From contig CAJFQC010000004.1 of assembly GCA_904418845.1 (NCBI GenBank), positions 62,001 through 126,000 on the forward strand: DNA of 64,000 bases. Direction: 5' to 3'. The notes beneath the pieces were generated by a model that was not told the DNA's origin, did no database searches, and saw only the letters and a list, made by a program, of their open reading frames with translations. Source of the DNA: an uncultured Ruminococcus sp. (GTDB lineage Bacteria > Bacillota > Clostridia > Lachnospirales > Lachnospiraceae). Of the stretch, positions 35,801-44,119 are shown one piece after another (position 1 is the first letter of the stretch; the number at the start of each line of letters is the position of its first letter). A program made the translations under genes and the position numbers.

Positions 35801-36886
35801 TCATACTTCCCTTAATTTGACAGCATCCGCGGCTTTTCGGCGCCGGTTCTCATCGATGGCGGCATAGTGCTTTTTCGTTGTGTTTACATCCTTGTGTCCG
35901 AGAACGTCCGCTACAAGATAGATATCGCCTGTTTCCTTATAAAGCGCCGTTCCATAGGTACTGCGGAGCTTGTGAGGAGTGATCTTTTTATTTGGTGTAA
36001 CCTGGCGGGCATATTTTTTTACCATGTTCTCAACCGCCTGAACGCCCATGCGCTTTCTCTGCGTGGAGAGAAAGAGTGCGTTTTCATGGCCCGGAAGCGG
36101 GAGAGTAGTCTTTCTCGTCGTATAGAGATATGTTTTCAGCGCGTTTTCTACCTCTTCACCAAAATAGACGACCATCTCGTTTCCGCCTTTTCGTGTCACC
36201 TTTACGCCGTTGTTCTTAAAATCAACATCCTGTATGTCCAGCCCGACACATTCGGAGACACGGATTCCCGTGCCAAGAAGGAGCGTCAGGATTGCAAGAT
36301 CACGGTTTTTTGTCTTTTCAAAATACGCTTTTCGCTGTCCGGTAAGATCATCGCCGCCATGATCTACATAATCCAGCAATTTGGCAACCTCGTCAGTATC
36401 CAGACGTATGATGGCTTTTTCATGGAGCTTCGGCATATCTACAAGAAGCGTCGGATTATTTGTGATTGCCTGTCTTTTATAGAAATATCCGTAAAAACTT
36501 CTGAGGGCTGACATTTTACGCGCAAGACCTTTTTCCGTGTTGGTGACCTGTTTGTTTTCCTTATTTTCATAGACTTTCAGGTATTCCTGATATTCCTCGA
36601 TATCGACAGGCTGAAGCCGCTCCAGATCGGCAAGTGTGAACTGATCTACTGTGTAATTCTTATAAAATGGATTATTTTCCATTAAAAAATGAAAAAAAAC
36701 ACGGATATCATATGCGTAAGAAATTCTTGTCCTTGCGGATGTAGTCGGCTCAACAGCACGAAAATAATCTTTTGCAAAAGGCGGAAGCGTTTTTAATATC
36801 TGCCGCAGCCGTAATGTGTTGTCAATATATTTTTGTTCATGATAGGTCCTTGTGTCTGAATTGTTTTCACTGATTGATTTCCCCAT
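35801..36886 (-). CDS. xerS: Tyrosine recombinase, XerS-like
   Basis: 361 residues. SAM-like N-terminal DNA-binding domain (about 35-150) and catalytic domain with 'LLGTGIRVSECVGL' (catalytic Arg), 'KVTRKGG' (Lys), 'HKLRSTYG' (His-x-x-Arg) and 'LGHKDVNTTKKHYAAI' (His and nucleophilic Tyr). The long N-terminal extension ('LRQILKTLPPFAKDYFRAVEP') and length match XerS, a single recombinase that resolves chromosome dimers in streptococci, rather than XerC/XerD. No mobile genes surround it. I searched the upstream 250 bp for a dif-like site and found nothing I trust. Confidence 0.85.
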   Translation of the reverse strand: MGKSISENNSDTRTYHEQKYIDNTLRLRQILKTLPPFAKDYFRAVEPTTSARTRISYAYDIRVFFHFLMENNPFYKNYTVDQFTLADLERLQPVDIEEYQEYLKVYENKENKQVTNTEKGLARKMSALRSFYGYFYKRQAITNNPTLLVDMPKLHEKAIIRLDTDEVAKLLDYVDHGGDDLTGQRKAYFEKTKNRDLAILTLLLGTGIRVSECVGLDIQDVDFKNNGVKVTRKGGNEMVVYFGEEVENALKTYLYTTRKTTLPLPGHENALFLSTQRKRMGVQAVENMVKKYARQVTPNKKITPHKLRSTYGTALYKETGDIYLVADVLGHKDVNTTKKHYAAIDENRRRKAADAVKLREV

Positions 36887-36968
36887 AACATTTATCCCCT
36901 TATAATTTATTACACAAAATACTCTGTCGGAGCTGCTGTATTAACTATTTACTGTCAGACTCACAGTT

Positions 36969-36997
36969 ATTATACCATATATGTCTTTTTATGTCTA
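36969..36997 (-). promoter_or_regulatory. Promoter of the XerS-like gene
   Basis: On the minus strand TAGACA (36992-36997), 17-nt spacer, TATAAT (36969-36974), about 83 nt upstream of the start codon. Confidence 0.6.
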
Positions 36998-37050
36998 TAT
37001 CTTTTGGAAAAATCAGTATTTGTCGTATAGATTGGTTTGTATATAAGATC

Positions 37051-37093
37051 AGCCGGAAAGTTATCTTCTTCTGGATCATGATGCTTTCCGGCT
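37051..37093 (-). terminator. Probable terminator of the LysM gene
   Basis: AGCCGGAAAG ... CTTTCCGGCT, a 10-bp stem with a 23-nt loop, about 50 nt downstream of the minus-strand LysM gene; the T-run is weak (TGATCTTATAT). Confidence 0.5.
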
Positions 37094-37143
37094 GTCCTGG
37101 AGTGTAATATATCAATACATAGGGATGTATATTGATACCGGAA

Positions 37144-37476
37144 TTACTTAAATTCTGGAGATTCATATGCGATCACCAGGTGCATGCCCGCCTGGATCTG
37201 ATCTGATGAAAGGTTGTTCATATCCTTTAGTACCCGGACATATTCAGATGTGGAATCATATTCGGAAGTCATCGTATCCTCGGCAATATCCCACAGTGTG
37301 TCTCCTGGCTGTATCTCAACACTCTTATAATAAGTATAAACCGTATTCCCCGCGTTCTCATGGGCGGAAACAAGAAATGCTCCGCAAGTCATAGAGCTGA
37401 CTAACGCAATAATAACTGCTGCGCACAAATTACGAACCCTGTTTCTTAATCCGGGTTTTGATACTTTTTTTCTCAT
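37144..37476 (-). CDS. LysM-domain protein divergent from lexA (YneA-like SOS division inhibitor)
   Basis: 110 residues. A basic N-terminus and one hydrophobic segment (about 16-38, 'LCAAVIIALVSSMTCGAFLVSA') act as signal or anchor; a single LysM domain follows (about 50-105: 'KSVEIQPGDTLWDIAED ... YVRVLKDMNNLSSDQIQAGMHLVIA'). In Bacillus, yneA lies divergent from lexA, is SOS induced and blocks division during DNA damage. The same arrangement here, with LexA boxes in the shared 302-bp gap, supports that role. Sequence match to YneA outside LysM is not evident. Confidence 0.8.
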   Translation of the reverse strand: MRKKVSKPGLRNRVRNLCAAVIIALVSSMTCGAFLVSAHENAGNTVYTYYKSVEIQPGDTLWDIAEDTMTSEYDSTSEYVRVLKDMNNLSSDQIQAGMHLVIAYESPEFK

Positions 37477-37618
37477 GATCGTTCTCCCCTTTTATCCTGT
37501 GTATCCCGCGGAATTTAAAGCTGATTCCGCATAATACGTCTGCCGTCGATATTCTCAAAAGTTTCTCCAATTATGAAAAATGATCAAACCAAAAATTGTA
37601 TACAAGTATACTTTATAT

Positions 37619-37632
37619 CGAACATTTATTCC
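37619..37632 (+). promoter_or_regulatory. Weak LexA-type box
   Basis: CGAACATTTATTCC: the left half-site is perfect, the right half is poor relative to the Gram-positive consensus CGAACRNRYGTTYG. Nearest box to the LysM gene. Confidence 0.35.
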
Positions 37633-37635
37633 TGT

Positions 37636-37649
37636 CGAACATCCGTTCT
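37636..37649 (+). promoter_or_regulatory. LexA box
   Basis: CGAACATCCGTTCT: both half-sites present (CGAAC and GTTCT), with one base off in the right half and one in the spacer. Confidence 0.7.
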
Positions 37650-37668
37650 TTATTTGTATTATATTATA

Positions 37669-37682
37669 CGAACAGACGTTTG
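37669..37682 (+). promoter_or_regulatory. LexA box matching the full Gram-positive consensus
   Basis: CGAACAGACGTTTG agrees with CGAACRNRYGTTYG at every position. Confidence 0.85.
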
Positions 37683-37695
37683 TCAACAGGTAAAT

Positions 37696-37709
37696 CGAAC
37701 ATATTTTCG
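37696..37709 (+). promoter_or_regulatory. LexA box upstream of the lexA promoter
   Basis: CGAACATATTTTCG: one mismatch in the right half-site. Sits 10 nt upstream of the lexA -35 box, consistent with autorepression. Confidence 0.65.
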
Positions 37710-37719
37710 CAACAAGTGT

Positions 37720-37748
37720 TTGCTTTTTTCTGTGTGCTGTGCTAATAT
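37720..37748 (+). promoter_or_regulatory. lexA promoter
   Basis: TTGCTT (37720-37725), 17-nt spacer, TAATAT (37743-37748), 30 nt before ATG. Confidence 0.6.
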
Positions 37749-37778
37749 ATCTTTAACAAAGTTGTTTCGGAGGAAATT

Positions 37779-38396
37779 ATGGCACAGGGTAAGATAAGTA
37801 AAAAACAGCAGGAAATATTAGAGTATATCAAATCACAGATATTACAGAGAGGCTTTCCGCCTGCGGTTCGTGAGATCTGTGAGGCGGTTGGATTAAAATC
37901 GACCTCTTCTGTCCACTCTCACCTTGAGACGCTGGAGAAAAACGGTTATATCCGACGCGATCCCACGAAACCGAGAGCGATAGAGATACTGGACGATGAT
38001 TTTAATCTTGTTCGAAGAGAGATGGTAAATGTGCCGATCATTGGAAGAGTCGCCGCAGGGCAGCCGATTCTCGCGGAGGAAAATATTGAAGACTACTTCC
38101 CGTTCCCCGCAGAGCGTATGCCGAACAGGCAGACGTTTCTCCTTAAGGTAAAGGGAGAAAGTATGATCAATGCCGGAATTCTAGACGGGGATTACGTTCT
38201 TGTAGAGGAAGCCAAAACAGCTTCTAACGGCAGTATGGTCGTTGCGCTTATTGACGACGGCGCCACAGTCAAGAGGTTCTATAAAGAAGAAGGCGTTTTC
38301 CGCCTCCAGCCGGAAAATGACTTCATGGACCCTATTATCGTGAAAGAAGTTTCAATTCTCGGTAAAGTGATCGGTGTAATGAGATTTTTCAAATGA
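37779..38396 (+). CDS. lexA: SOS response repressor LexA
   Basis: 205 residues. N-terminal winged helix (about 1-68, '[50 protein letters not shown]') and S24 autoprotease domain with the Ala-Gly cleavage site in '[12 protein letters not shown]', catalytic Ser in '[11 protein letters not shown]' and Lys in 'GATVKRFY'. Represses DNA-damage genes until RecA stimulates self-cleavage. Preceded by CGGAGGAAATT. Divergent from the LysM gene. Confidence 0.97.
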   Translation: MAQGKISKKQQEILEYIKSQILQRGFPPAVREICEAVGLKSTSSVHSHLETLEKNGYIRRDPTKPRAIEILDDDFNLVRREMVNVPIIGRVAAGQPILAEENIEDYFPFPAERMPNRQTFLLKVKGESMINAGILDGDYVLVEEAKTASNGSMVVALIDDGATVKRFYKEEGVFRLQPENDFMDPIIVKEVSILGKVIGVMRFFK

Positions 38397-38412
38397 CAGA
38401 TTAGAAGAAACG

Positions 38413-38463
38413 AGAAGATCATGTACTGTATGGGACATTACTTCCCATGATACATGATCTTCT
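38413..38463 (+). terminator. Bidirectional terminator between lexA and the biotin operon
   Basis: AGAAGATCATGTA ... TACATGATCTTCT, with inner TATGGGA/TCCCATGA pairing, followed by TTATAAT. Serves both convergent units. Confidence 0.8.
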
Positions 38464-38483
38464 TTATAATATTTGCCCATCTT

Positions 38484-39698
38484 TCAACTGACAGTTGTAT
38501 TTTCAGAGAACCACTCTTTCATCGTATCGAGAACCTTGATAAGTTCCTTTTCTTCTATCACATACGGCACCATCGCATACATATAATTCAAAAACGGACG
38601 GCTGAACACTCCTCTCTCATATGCGAACTGCTGATAGCCTTTGATGGAAGCAGAGTCATATACCTCGATGCACATACAGCCGCCCATGATGCGGATTTCT
38701 TTGATCCGGGGATCGGAAAAACCTTTCATTTCACGGCGGGTAATCTCCTCGATCCTGCGGATCTTCGACATATAATCTTCCTGTTCAAACAGTTCAATGG
38801 ATTTCAATGCGACACTGCAGGCCAGGGCATTCCCCATGAATGTGGGCCCGTGCATCAGAGCGTGTTCAGGATCATCATCATAAAAGCCGTAATATACTTT
38901 ATGATTAGCTACTGTAGCGGCATGACCGATATACCCTCCGGTCAATGCTTTGCCGAGGACTAAAATATCGGGCAGGACCAGATCCGCTGCAAACCGGTTC
39001 CCTGTGCGTCCAAATCCGGTTGCTACTTCATCGAAAATAAGGAGGACGCCGTACTGATCACAAAGCTCTCTTGCACGCTCTAAAAAGGAAATATCATACA
39101 TCCGCATACCGCCGGCTCCCTGAAGCAGTGGTTCCACGATAAAGCAGTTCAAACGGTCATGATACTCGGCGAATGCTTCTTCCAGCGCGTCTGTTTTTGT
39201 GGGAATGTGGACAACATACTTGCTTTTGCCATATGCATTTAAGACAAAATGATAGTCCTCGTCATCTCCCACTTCCATCGTTTTAAAGGTATCGCCATGA
39301 TAAGCATGTTCCAGCGCCAGTACCATGGTACGCTGAGTTTCTCCCTTGTTCATATAATATTGCAGAGCCATTTTCAGAGCAACTTCAACGGCAACACTGC
39401 CAGAATCTGAAAAGAAACAGTAATCCAGATCGCCCGGAAGCCAGCTTTGCAGCTTGCCGGACAGCTTCTGCGCCGGTTCATGAGTGAGTCCGCCCAGCAT
39501 CACATGCGCAAATTTTCCCATCTGTGTTTCGATCGCTTTATTGAGCGCCGGGTGACTGTAACCGTGAATGACGCTCCACCATGAGGATACGGAATCGATC
39601 AGTTTCTGATCTTCAGTACAAAGATAAACGCCCTCTGCATTTATGATCTTATAAGGAGTTTTCATTGTTTTCATCTGTTCGTAAGGATACCAGATCAT
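38484..39698 (-). CDS. bioA: Adenosylmethionine-8-amino-7-oxononanoate aminotransferase
   Basis: 404 residues, class III PLP aminotransferase making 7,8-diaminopelargonate with SAM as amino donor. 'DSVSSWWSVIHGYSHP', 'HAYHGDTFKTMEVGD', 'LLIFDEVATGFGRTG' and the PLP lysine in 'LVLGKALTGGYIGHAATV' are visible. Start chosen at ATG 39698 after AAAGGAAGGGAA; the longer track start (39722) overlaps bioD and lacks a ribosome binding site. Last gene of the birA-bioB-bioD-bioA operon. Confidence 0.95.
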   Translation of the reverse strand: MIWYPYEQMKTMKTPYKIINAEGVYLCTEDQKLIDSVSSWWSVIHGYSHPALNKAIETQMGKFAHVMLGGLTHEPAQKLSGKLQSWLPGDLDYCFFSDSGSVAVEVALKMALQYYMNKGETQRTMVLALEHAYHGDTFKTMEVGDDEDYHFVLNAYGKSKYVVHIPTKTDALEEAFAEYHDRLNCFIVEPLLQGAGGMRMYDISFLERARELCDQYGVLLIFDEVATGFGRTGNRFAADLVLPDILVLGKALTGGYIGHAATVANHKVYYGFYDDDPEHALMHGPTFMGNALACSVALKSIELFEQEDYMSKIRRIEEITRREMKGFSDPRIKEIRIMGGCMCIEVYDSASIKGYQQFAYERGVFSRPFLNYMYAMVPYVIEEKELIKVLDTMKEWFSENTTVS

Positions 39699-39714
39699 TT
39701 TTATTCCCTTCCTT

Positions 39715-40398
39715 TCACTCATACAGTGCTTCTAATATTTCGAACGGAATCTCCAGGTCTGTGTCGCCGTCCCTGACACAGGCTATGACTTTTAAGCCTG
39801 TCATCGTTTCGCACATAAAAAGGTTATCTTCATGCAGTCTGTTTCCGGGCTCATAATGGTTGAAGATGATGCCTTTTACCGGAATATTGTGAGCTTTCAT
39901 ATACTCCGCTGTCAGCACGACGGAATTGATCGTTCCCAGTCCGGCGTCCGCGATGAGCAGGCAGTTTAAATCCCGTGCCCTGATAAAATCCTCTAACTGG
40001 ATTTTCTGATCGTCAAAACGCAGCGGACAAAGGATGCCGCCAGAGCCCTCTGCCGTGACATAGTCGTATCTGCGGCATACATCATCGAATGTCTGAAGAA
40101 CTTTTTCCATATCAATCGGATTTCCTTCAATCTGAGATGCCAGATGAGGGGAAACTGCTGTCTCGTATACATACGGGCACATCTCTCCAAGAGGCTCCCC
40201 AATGCCGGAAACTGTTTTTACATGCAGAGCGTCCCCCGGGATCAGGCTGCCATCCGGTCTGCGGTCATTTCCGCTCATCGCCGCTTTATAATAAGCGGCG
40301 TTTTTCTTGTTATCCTGAAATTTTTTTAAGATCAGACCAGCCACATAAGTCTTTCCGATATCTGTTCCGGTCCCTGTGATAAATAAATTCTTACTCAT
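39715..40398 (-). CDS. bioD: Dethiobiotin synthetase
   Basis: 227 residues. P-loop 'FITGTGTDIGKTYVAGLIL' and 'VTAEGSGGILCPLR' are BioD signatures. Closes the ureido ring of 7,8-diaminopelargonate using CO2 and ATP. Its start overlaps the end of bioB by 8 nt. The C-terminus reads close to the bioA start, so the three biotin genes are tightly packed. Confidence 0.95.
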   Translation of the reverse strand: MSKNLFITGTGTDIGKTYVAGLILKKFQDNKKNAAYYKAAMSGNDRRPDGSLIPGDALHVKTVSGIGEPLGEMCPYVYETAVSPHLASQIEGNPIDMEKVLQTFDDVCRRYDYVTAEGSGGILCPLRFDDQKIQLEDFIRARDLNCLLIADAGLGTINSVVLTAEYMKAHNIPVKGIIFNHYEPGNRLHEDNLFMCETMTGLKVIACVRDGDTDLEIPFEILEALYE

Positions 40399-41362
40399 TG
40401 CAAAGTCTAACCTCGTATCCTAACTCTTTTAACATTTCCATATCGGTTTTCGTAGTAATCCCGGCGGTTGTCAGCATATCGCCTGAGATAGCGGCGTTCG
40501 CGCCGGAAGTAAAACAGCTCTTCCCCTTGTCCGCAAGCAGTCCCCTGCCGCCGGCAAGCCGTATAGAAGCTTTGGGCAGAATAAAACGATAAACCGCAAC
40601 GATCCGTCTCATATCTTCTTCGGTCAGTTTCGGATTATTTTCAAAAGGCGTGCCGGGGATCGGATTTAACATATTTACGGGAACACTTTTGATCCCCAGT
40701 TCCCTCAGCGTCAGTGCCATATCGATCCGGTCCTCAATGCTTTCGCCAAGTCCCATGATCCCGCCGCTGCACACGGAAAGCCCTGCCGCCTGTGCTGCGC
40801 GGATAGCTTCTATCTTATCGTCAAAAGTATGGGTGGTGCAGACATTTGGGAAATTACGTCGTGAGGTTTCCAGATTATTATGTACGCGCGTCGCTCCCGC
40901 ATCTTTTAATTTCCGGAACTGTTCTTCATTTAGCAGACCGAAAGAGACACAGACAGAAATTCCGACTTCATCCTTGATCTTCCGCACGGTTCCGCACATT
41001 TGATCAACTTCTGAATCTGAGAGACGTTTCCCCGATGTTACAATAGAATAACGGAGGACTCCCTGGTCATGATTTACCTTTGCCTGTCCTGTGATCTCCT
41101 CATCCGAAAGCAGAGGATACTCTGCCGTATCAGTGTGATTGTGGGCAGACTGTGCGCAGAATTTACAGTTTTCAGAGCAGCGTCCGCTTTTCCCGTTAAT
41201 GATGGTGCAGATGTCAAACTGGTCCGCGCAAAACTTCCTGCGGATCCGATCCGCACTCTCACACAGCCCGCTAAGAGGCTGCTCATACAGACACATTGCT
41301 TCTTCTTTGGTGATCTGGTCACCATTTAATACTTTATCCGTTAATCTTTCTAACTCTGTCAT
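40391..41362 (-). CDS. bioB: Biotin synthase
   Basis: 323 residues, radical SAM enzyme inserting sulfur into dethiobiotin. The cluster motif 'CSENCKFCAQSAHN' (CxxxCxxC) is near residue 61; 'RVHNNLETSRRNFP', 'CSGGIMGLGES' and 'PGTPFENNPKL' are conserved. It begins 36 nt after birA in the same direction. Confidence 0.97.
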   Translation of the reverse strand: MTELERLTDKVLNGDQITKEEAMCLYEQPLSGLCESADRIRRKFCADQFDICTIINGKSGRCSENCKFCAQSAHNHTDTAEYPLLSDEEITGQAKVNHDQGVLRYSIVTSGKRLSDSEVDQMCGTVRKIKDEVGISVCVSFGLLNEEQFRKLKDAGATRVHNNLETSRRNFPNVCTTHTFDDKIEAIRAAQAAGLSVCSGGIMGLGESIEDRIDMALTLRELGIKSVPVNMLNPIPGTPFENNPKLTEEDMRRIVAVYRFILPKASIRLAGGRGLLADKGKSCFTSGANAAISGDMLTTAGITTKTDMEMLKELGYEVRLCNE

Positions 41363-41398
41363 AGTTTGTCACATCCTGTTCTGTTTTATATATAGGGA

Positions 41399-42382
41399 TC
41401 AGTCTTTTGTGAAACGGACACTGATCTCGCCTGATGAATAGCAGTCTTCTGTTCCATCAGCATATTTCACCAACAAGCGGCATTGATCGTCAATTCCCAG
41501 TACAAGGGCATCCGTCGATCTATCAGTGGACAATAAGGCGACTTGTTTTCCAACTACAAAACTGCGTTTTTGATACTGCCCCACATATTTCTCCTGATCC
41601 GCTCTATGATAATAGAAATAAAATCGGTTCAAAAATTCAGAGACTATACGGTTTTTAGCGTCGTCCTGCTGTGTTTGCAAAACAGATCCTGCTATATCCT
41701 CCAGGTCCTTTGGGAAACCGTTTTCCGGCTGATAAAGGTTGATTCCGATTCCTAATACAGCGTATTCAAGCAGTCCGCTTTCGAGGTTGAAAGAACCTTC
41801 TGTTAAAATACCGCAGACTTTTTTTCCTCGGACATAAATATCATTTACCCATTTGATTTCTGCCTTTTGATCTGACACAGCCTCGATCGCCTCACATATG
41901 GCTACAGCCGCCATGGTAGTTATCCTGACTGCCTGTTCGCCGGTATAATTCTTTGGACGGAGCAGAAGACTCATATAAATCCCTGTATCGCGGGGCGAAA
42001 AGAAGCTGCGGCCCAATCTTCCCCTGCCGCAAGTCTGCTCATTTGCCAGGATCATACATCCCTCCGGCACTCCGCTGTTCGCTTTGTCGCGGACAAGCGC
42101 ATTAGTTGATGAGGCGGTTTGCAGAACTGAAATATCTGATCCTTTGATATCAGAACAGAGATATTTCCTGATCCCCTGCACAGATAAAATATCGGTTTTT
42201 TCCGAAAGGCAATACCCCTTGTTTGTCACAGCGTCGATCGCATAGCCGTCGCTCTGAAGAGCTTTTACTGCTTTCCAGACAGCAGCCCTGGATACGGACA
42301 GCCTTTGCGCGATATCTTCTCCTGAGAAATAAATGCCGCGATTTTTCTCAAAAAGTTCAAGAATCTTTTCCTTTGTCGCCAC
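41399..42382 (-). CDS. birA: Bifunctional biotin-protein ligase and biotin operon repressor
   Basis: 327 residues. N-terminal winged helix (about 1-60: 'KEKILELFEKNRGIYFSGEDIAQRLSVSRAAVWKAVKALQSDGYAI'), central biotin ligase domain ('NEQTCGRGRLGRSFFSP', 'IKWVNDIYVRGKKVCGILTE') and C-terminal SH3-like domain. Biotinylates carboxylase carrier proteins and represses biotin genes. Start placed at GTG 42382 with GAGGTGA upstream; the track's 28 extra residues run into the promoter. First gene of the bio operon and thus autoregulated. Confidence 0.93.
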   Translation of the reverse strand: MATKEKILELFEKNRGIYFSGEDIAQRLSVSRAAVWKAVKALQSDGYAIDAVTNKGYCLSEKTDILSVQGIRKYLCSDIKGSDISVLQTASSTNALVRDKANSGVPEGCMILANEQTCGRGRLGRSFFSPRDTGIYMSLLLRPKNYTGEQAVRITTMAAVAICEAIEAVSDQKAEIKWVNDIYVRGKKVCGILTEGSFNLESGLLEYAVLGIGINLYQPENGFPKDLEDIAGSVLQTQQDDAKNRIVSEFLNRFYFYYHRADQEKYVGQYQKRSFVVGKQVALLSTDRSTDALVLGIDDQCRLLVKYADGTEDCYSSGEISVRFTKD

Positions 42383-42401
42383 TTTATCACCTCGCCAATT
42401 C

Positions 42402-42430
42402 AATATAGCATATAAGAATTCAATTGTAAA
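42402..42430 (-). promoter_or_regulatory. Promoter of the birA-bioBDA operon
   Basis: Minus strand TTTACA (42425-42430), 17-nt spacer, TATATT (42402-42407). The -35 box lies within one half of the BirA operator. Confidence 0.65.
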
Positions 42431-42455
42431 TCCATAATATGTAAACGGTTTACAA
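42424..42455 (-). promoter_or_regulatory. BirA operator
   Basis: TTGTAAATC-N14-GGTTTACAA, a dyad with one mismatch between arms and the 14-nt spacing of Firmicutes BirA sites (consensus TTGTTAACC-N14/15-GGTTAACAA). It overlaps the -35 box, as expected for repression by holo-BirA. Confidence 0.85.
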
Positions 42456-42464
42456 TCATATAAC

Positions 42465-42506
42465 AAAAAGCGCCTGCATGAGACTTTTTTCTTCTCATGC
42501 AGACGC
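42465..42506 (-). terminator. Terminator of the yqeK/rsfS operon
   Basis: On the minus strand GCGTCTGCATGAGA, 9-nt loop, TCTCATGCAGGCGC, then TTTTTG. One mispair in a 14-bp stem; directly downstream of rsfS. Confidence 0.92.
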
Positions 42507-42519
42507 TCGACCTTATAAT

Positions 42520-42870
42520 CTATAATTCTTCTATGGCAATATTCTTTCCGTCCTGCCAGATCCTCTCCAGATCATAGAACAGACGGTTTTCCTTGTCAAA
42601 TACATGGACAATGATATCGCCAAAATCAAGAAGAACCCAGCTTCCCGACGCCTGTCCTTCTCTCTGCCTGAGAGCGTATCCGGCCTTATGAAGTTCTTCT
42701 TCCACGTTGTCCACAAGAGCATTGACCTGACTGTCACTGCTGCCGTTGGCAATAATAAAATAATCAGCAAGGACAGAGATACCTGTGATATCGATGATCT
42801 TGATATCCTCACCCTTTTTATCGTTCAATGCATTATAAGCAATACGTGCCATTTCTTTAGACTGGTTCAT
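42520..42870 (-). CDS. rsfS: Ribosomal silencing factor RsfS
   Basis: 116 residues, Iojap/RsfS family. Binds ribosomal protein L14 and blocks 30S-50S joining in nutrient limitation. Conserved 'KGEDIKIIDITGISVLADYFIIANGSSDSQVNALVD' and 'SGSWVLLDFGDIIVHVFDKENRLFYDLERIW'. Last gene of the nadD-yqeK-rsfS operon, in the usual order. Confidence 0.96.
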   Translation of the reverse strand: MNQSKEMARIAYNALNDKKGEDIKIIDITGISVLADYFIIANGSSDSQVNALVDNVEEELHKAGYALRQREGQASGSWVLLDFGDIIVHVFDKENRLFYDLERIWQDGKNIAIEEL

Positions 42871-42885
42871 GCTGTTCCTCCTCTT

Positions 42886-43458
42886 TTATTTTTCATAATA
42901 TTTATATGTGCTGACCGTCATAGGATCTGCCGGTTTGCCGCCATCCGTAAGATACTGTACTGTCCGCTGAGCGGAAAGATATACAGCACGGTCAATATCC
43001 TGAAATACAACGCCGCGGATCTCCCCAAGGCCGGGAATCTCTTTGCGGTTCGGCTCGATATAATCCGCGATATAAATAATTTTTTCAAGCATGGTCATGC
43101 CCGGACGGCCAGTTGTGTGGTAACGGACTGCGTCCAGTACTGCCTGATCCTTGATACCGTACTCATATTCCGCAAGATAAGCGCCCAGCTTTGCATGAAT
43201 GAGCGCGGGCATATCCAGTTCAGATTCTGTAAGACTGATGCCATGCTTTTCACATAATTTGATCTGCTCCTTCATCGGACAATATTTGCCGCAGTCATGA
43301 AGAAGTCCCGCGGTAAGAGCCTTCTGAACGTCTGTACCATAACACATGGCAAGGGACGACGCGGTATACATCACGCCGATCGTATGCTCATATCGTTCTT
43401 TTTTTAATTTTTTGTGAAGTGTTTTCCTGATTTCTGTCAACCGCTCTGTCATAAACAT
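42886..43458 (-). CDS. yqeK: YqeK-like HD-domain hydrolase
   Basis: 190 residues, HD superfamily. 'YEHTIGVMYTASSLAMCYG', 'AGLLHDCGKYCP', 'HAKLGAYLAEYEYGI' and 'YIADYIEPNR' carry the metal-binding His and Asp residues. YqeK proteins hydrolyse diadenosine tetraphosphate symmetrically. The start overlaps the end of nadD by 1 nt. M1 could also be Met3. Confidence 0.92.
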   Translation of the reverse strand: MFMTERLTEIRKTLHKKLKKERYEHTIGVMYTASSLAMCYGTDVQKALTAGLLHDCGKYCPMKEQIKLCEKHGISLTESELDMPALIHAKLGAYLAEYEYGIKDQAVLDAVRYHTTGRPGMTMLEKIIYIADYIEPNRKEIPGLGEIRGVVFQDIDRAVYLSAQRTVQYLTDGGKPADPMTVSTYKYYEK

Positions 43459-44069
43459 TACCCTCTCTTCTTATAGAGCTGGTGGCTTTTTATATAATCA
43501 GCCACCGCATCCGGCACCATGTAACGCACGCTCAGATCAAGGGAAGCACGTCTCCGAATGGTAGTGGATGAGATTTCCACAAGAGGCGCCCTTAAAAGCT
43601 CGATACGCGCTCCATAACGCTCCCTCAGATAATCGATTTGAAGCTGCATGCTCTGAGCGTCCTTATCATCACGCATGGCGGCAAGGATTGTACAGGCGGG
43701 GAAGATCTCCCGGAAATTTCTCCACTCCTCGATTGCAAAAAGGGAGTCTGCGCCGAGAATAAAATAAAGCTCCTTTTCCGGATAACGCCTGTGTAACTCT
43801 TTGAGTGTACTGTATGTGTATGAGTGATCCTCTGTGTGTGCTTCGTAAAGATTGACGCAAAAATGCGGGTTATCCCGGACCGCAAGTTTTACCATCTCGA
43901 TTCGGTGGTGCATCGCTTCCTCCGAGTGCTCCGCCACTTTGTGGGGCGGATTTCTGTTTGGCATGAACCAGATCTCATCCATATGGAAATCTTCATAAGC
44001 AAATTCACCTAACAGCAGATGCCCGATATGGATAGGATCGAATGTTCCTCCCATAATACCGATCTTCAT
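43458..44069 (-). CDS. nadD: Nicotinate-nucleotide adenylyltransferase
   Basis: 203 residues. 'GIMGGTFDPIHIGHLLLGEFAYEDF' with the (H/T)xGH nucleotidyltransferase motif, 'FMPNRNPPHK' and 'ISSTTIRRRASL' (ISSTxxR). Makes deamido-NAD from nicotinate mononucleotide. Usual partner of yhbY, yqeK and rsfS. Confidence 0.96.
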   Translation of the reverse strand: MKIGIMGGTFDPIHIGHLLLGEFAYEDFHMDEIWFMPNRNPPHKVAEHSEEAMHHRIEMVKLAVRDNPHFCVNLYEAHTEDHSYTYSTLKELHRRYPEKELYFILGADSLFAIEEWRNFREIFPACTILAAMRDDKDAQSMQLQIDYLRERYGARIELLRAPLVEISSTTIRRRASLDLSVRYMVPDAVADYIKSHQLYKKRG

Positions 44070-44119
44070 AGAGTCCTTCCCTCCGATCTTTTTCTCCGCC
44101 TTTATACGTTTCCAAGTCT

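Noticed and set aside
36887-37143. Possible dif-like or attachment site beside the recombinase
   Set aside because: Only short AT-rich repeats (ATGTCTTTTTATGTCTA) and a promoter; no convincing dyad with spacer, and no integrated element nearby.
38454-38963. 169-residue plus-strand ORF within bioA
   Set aside because: Overlaps the bioA coding region and the lexA terminator; not protein-like.
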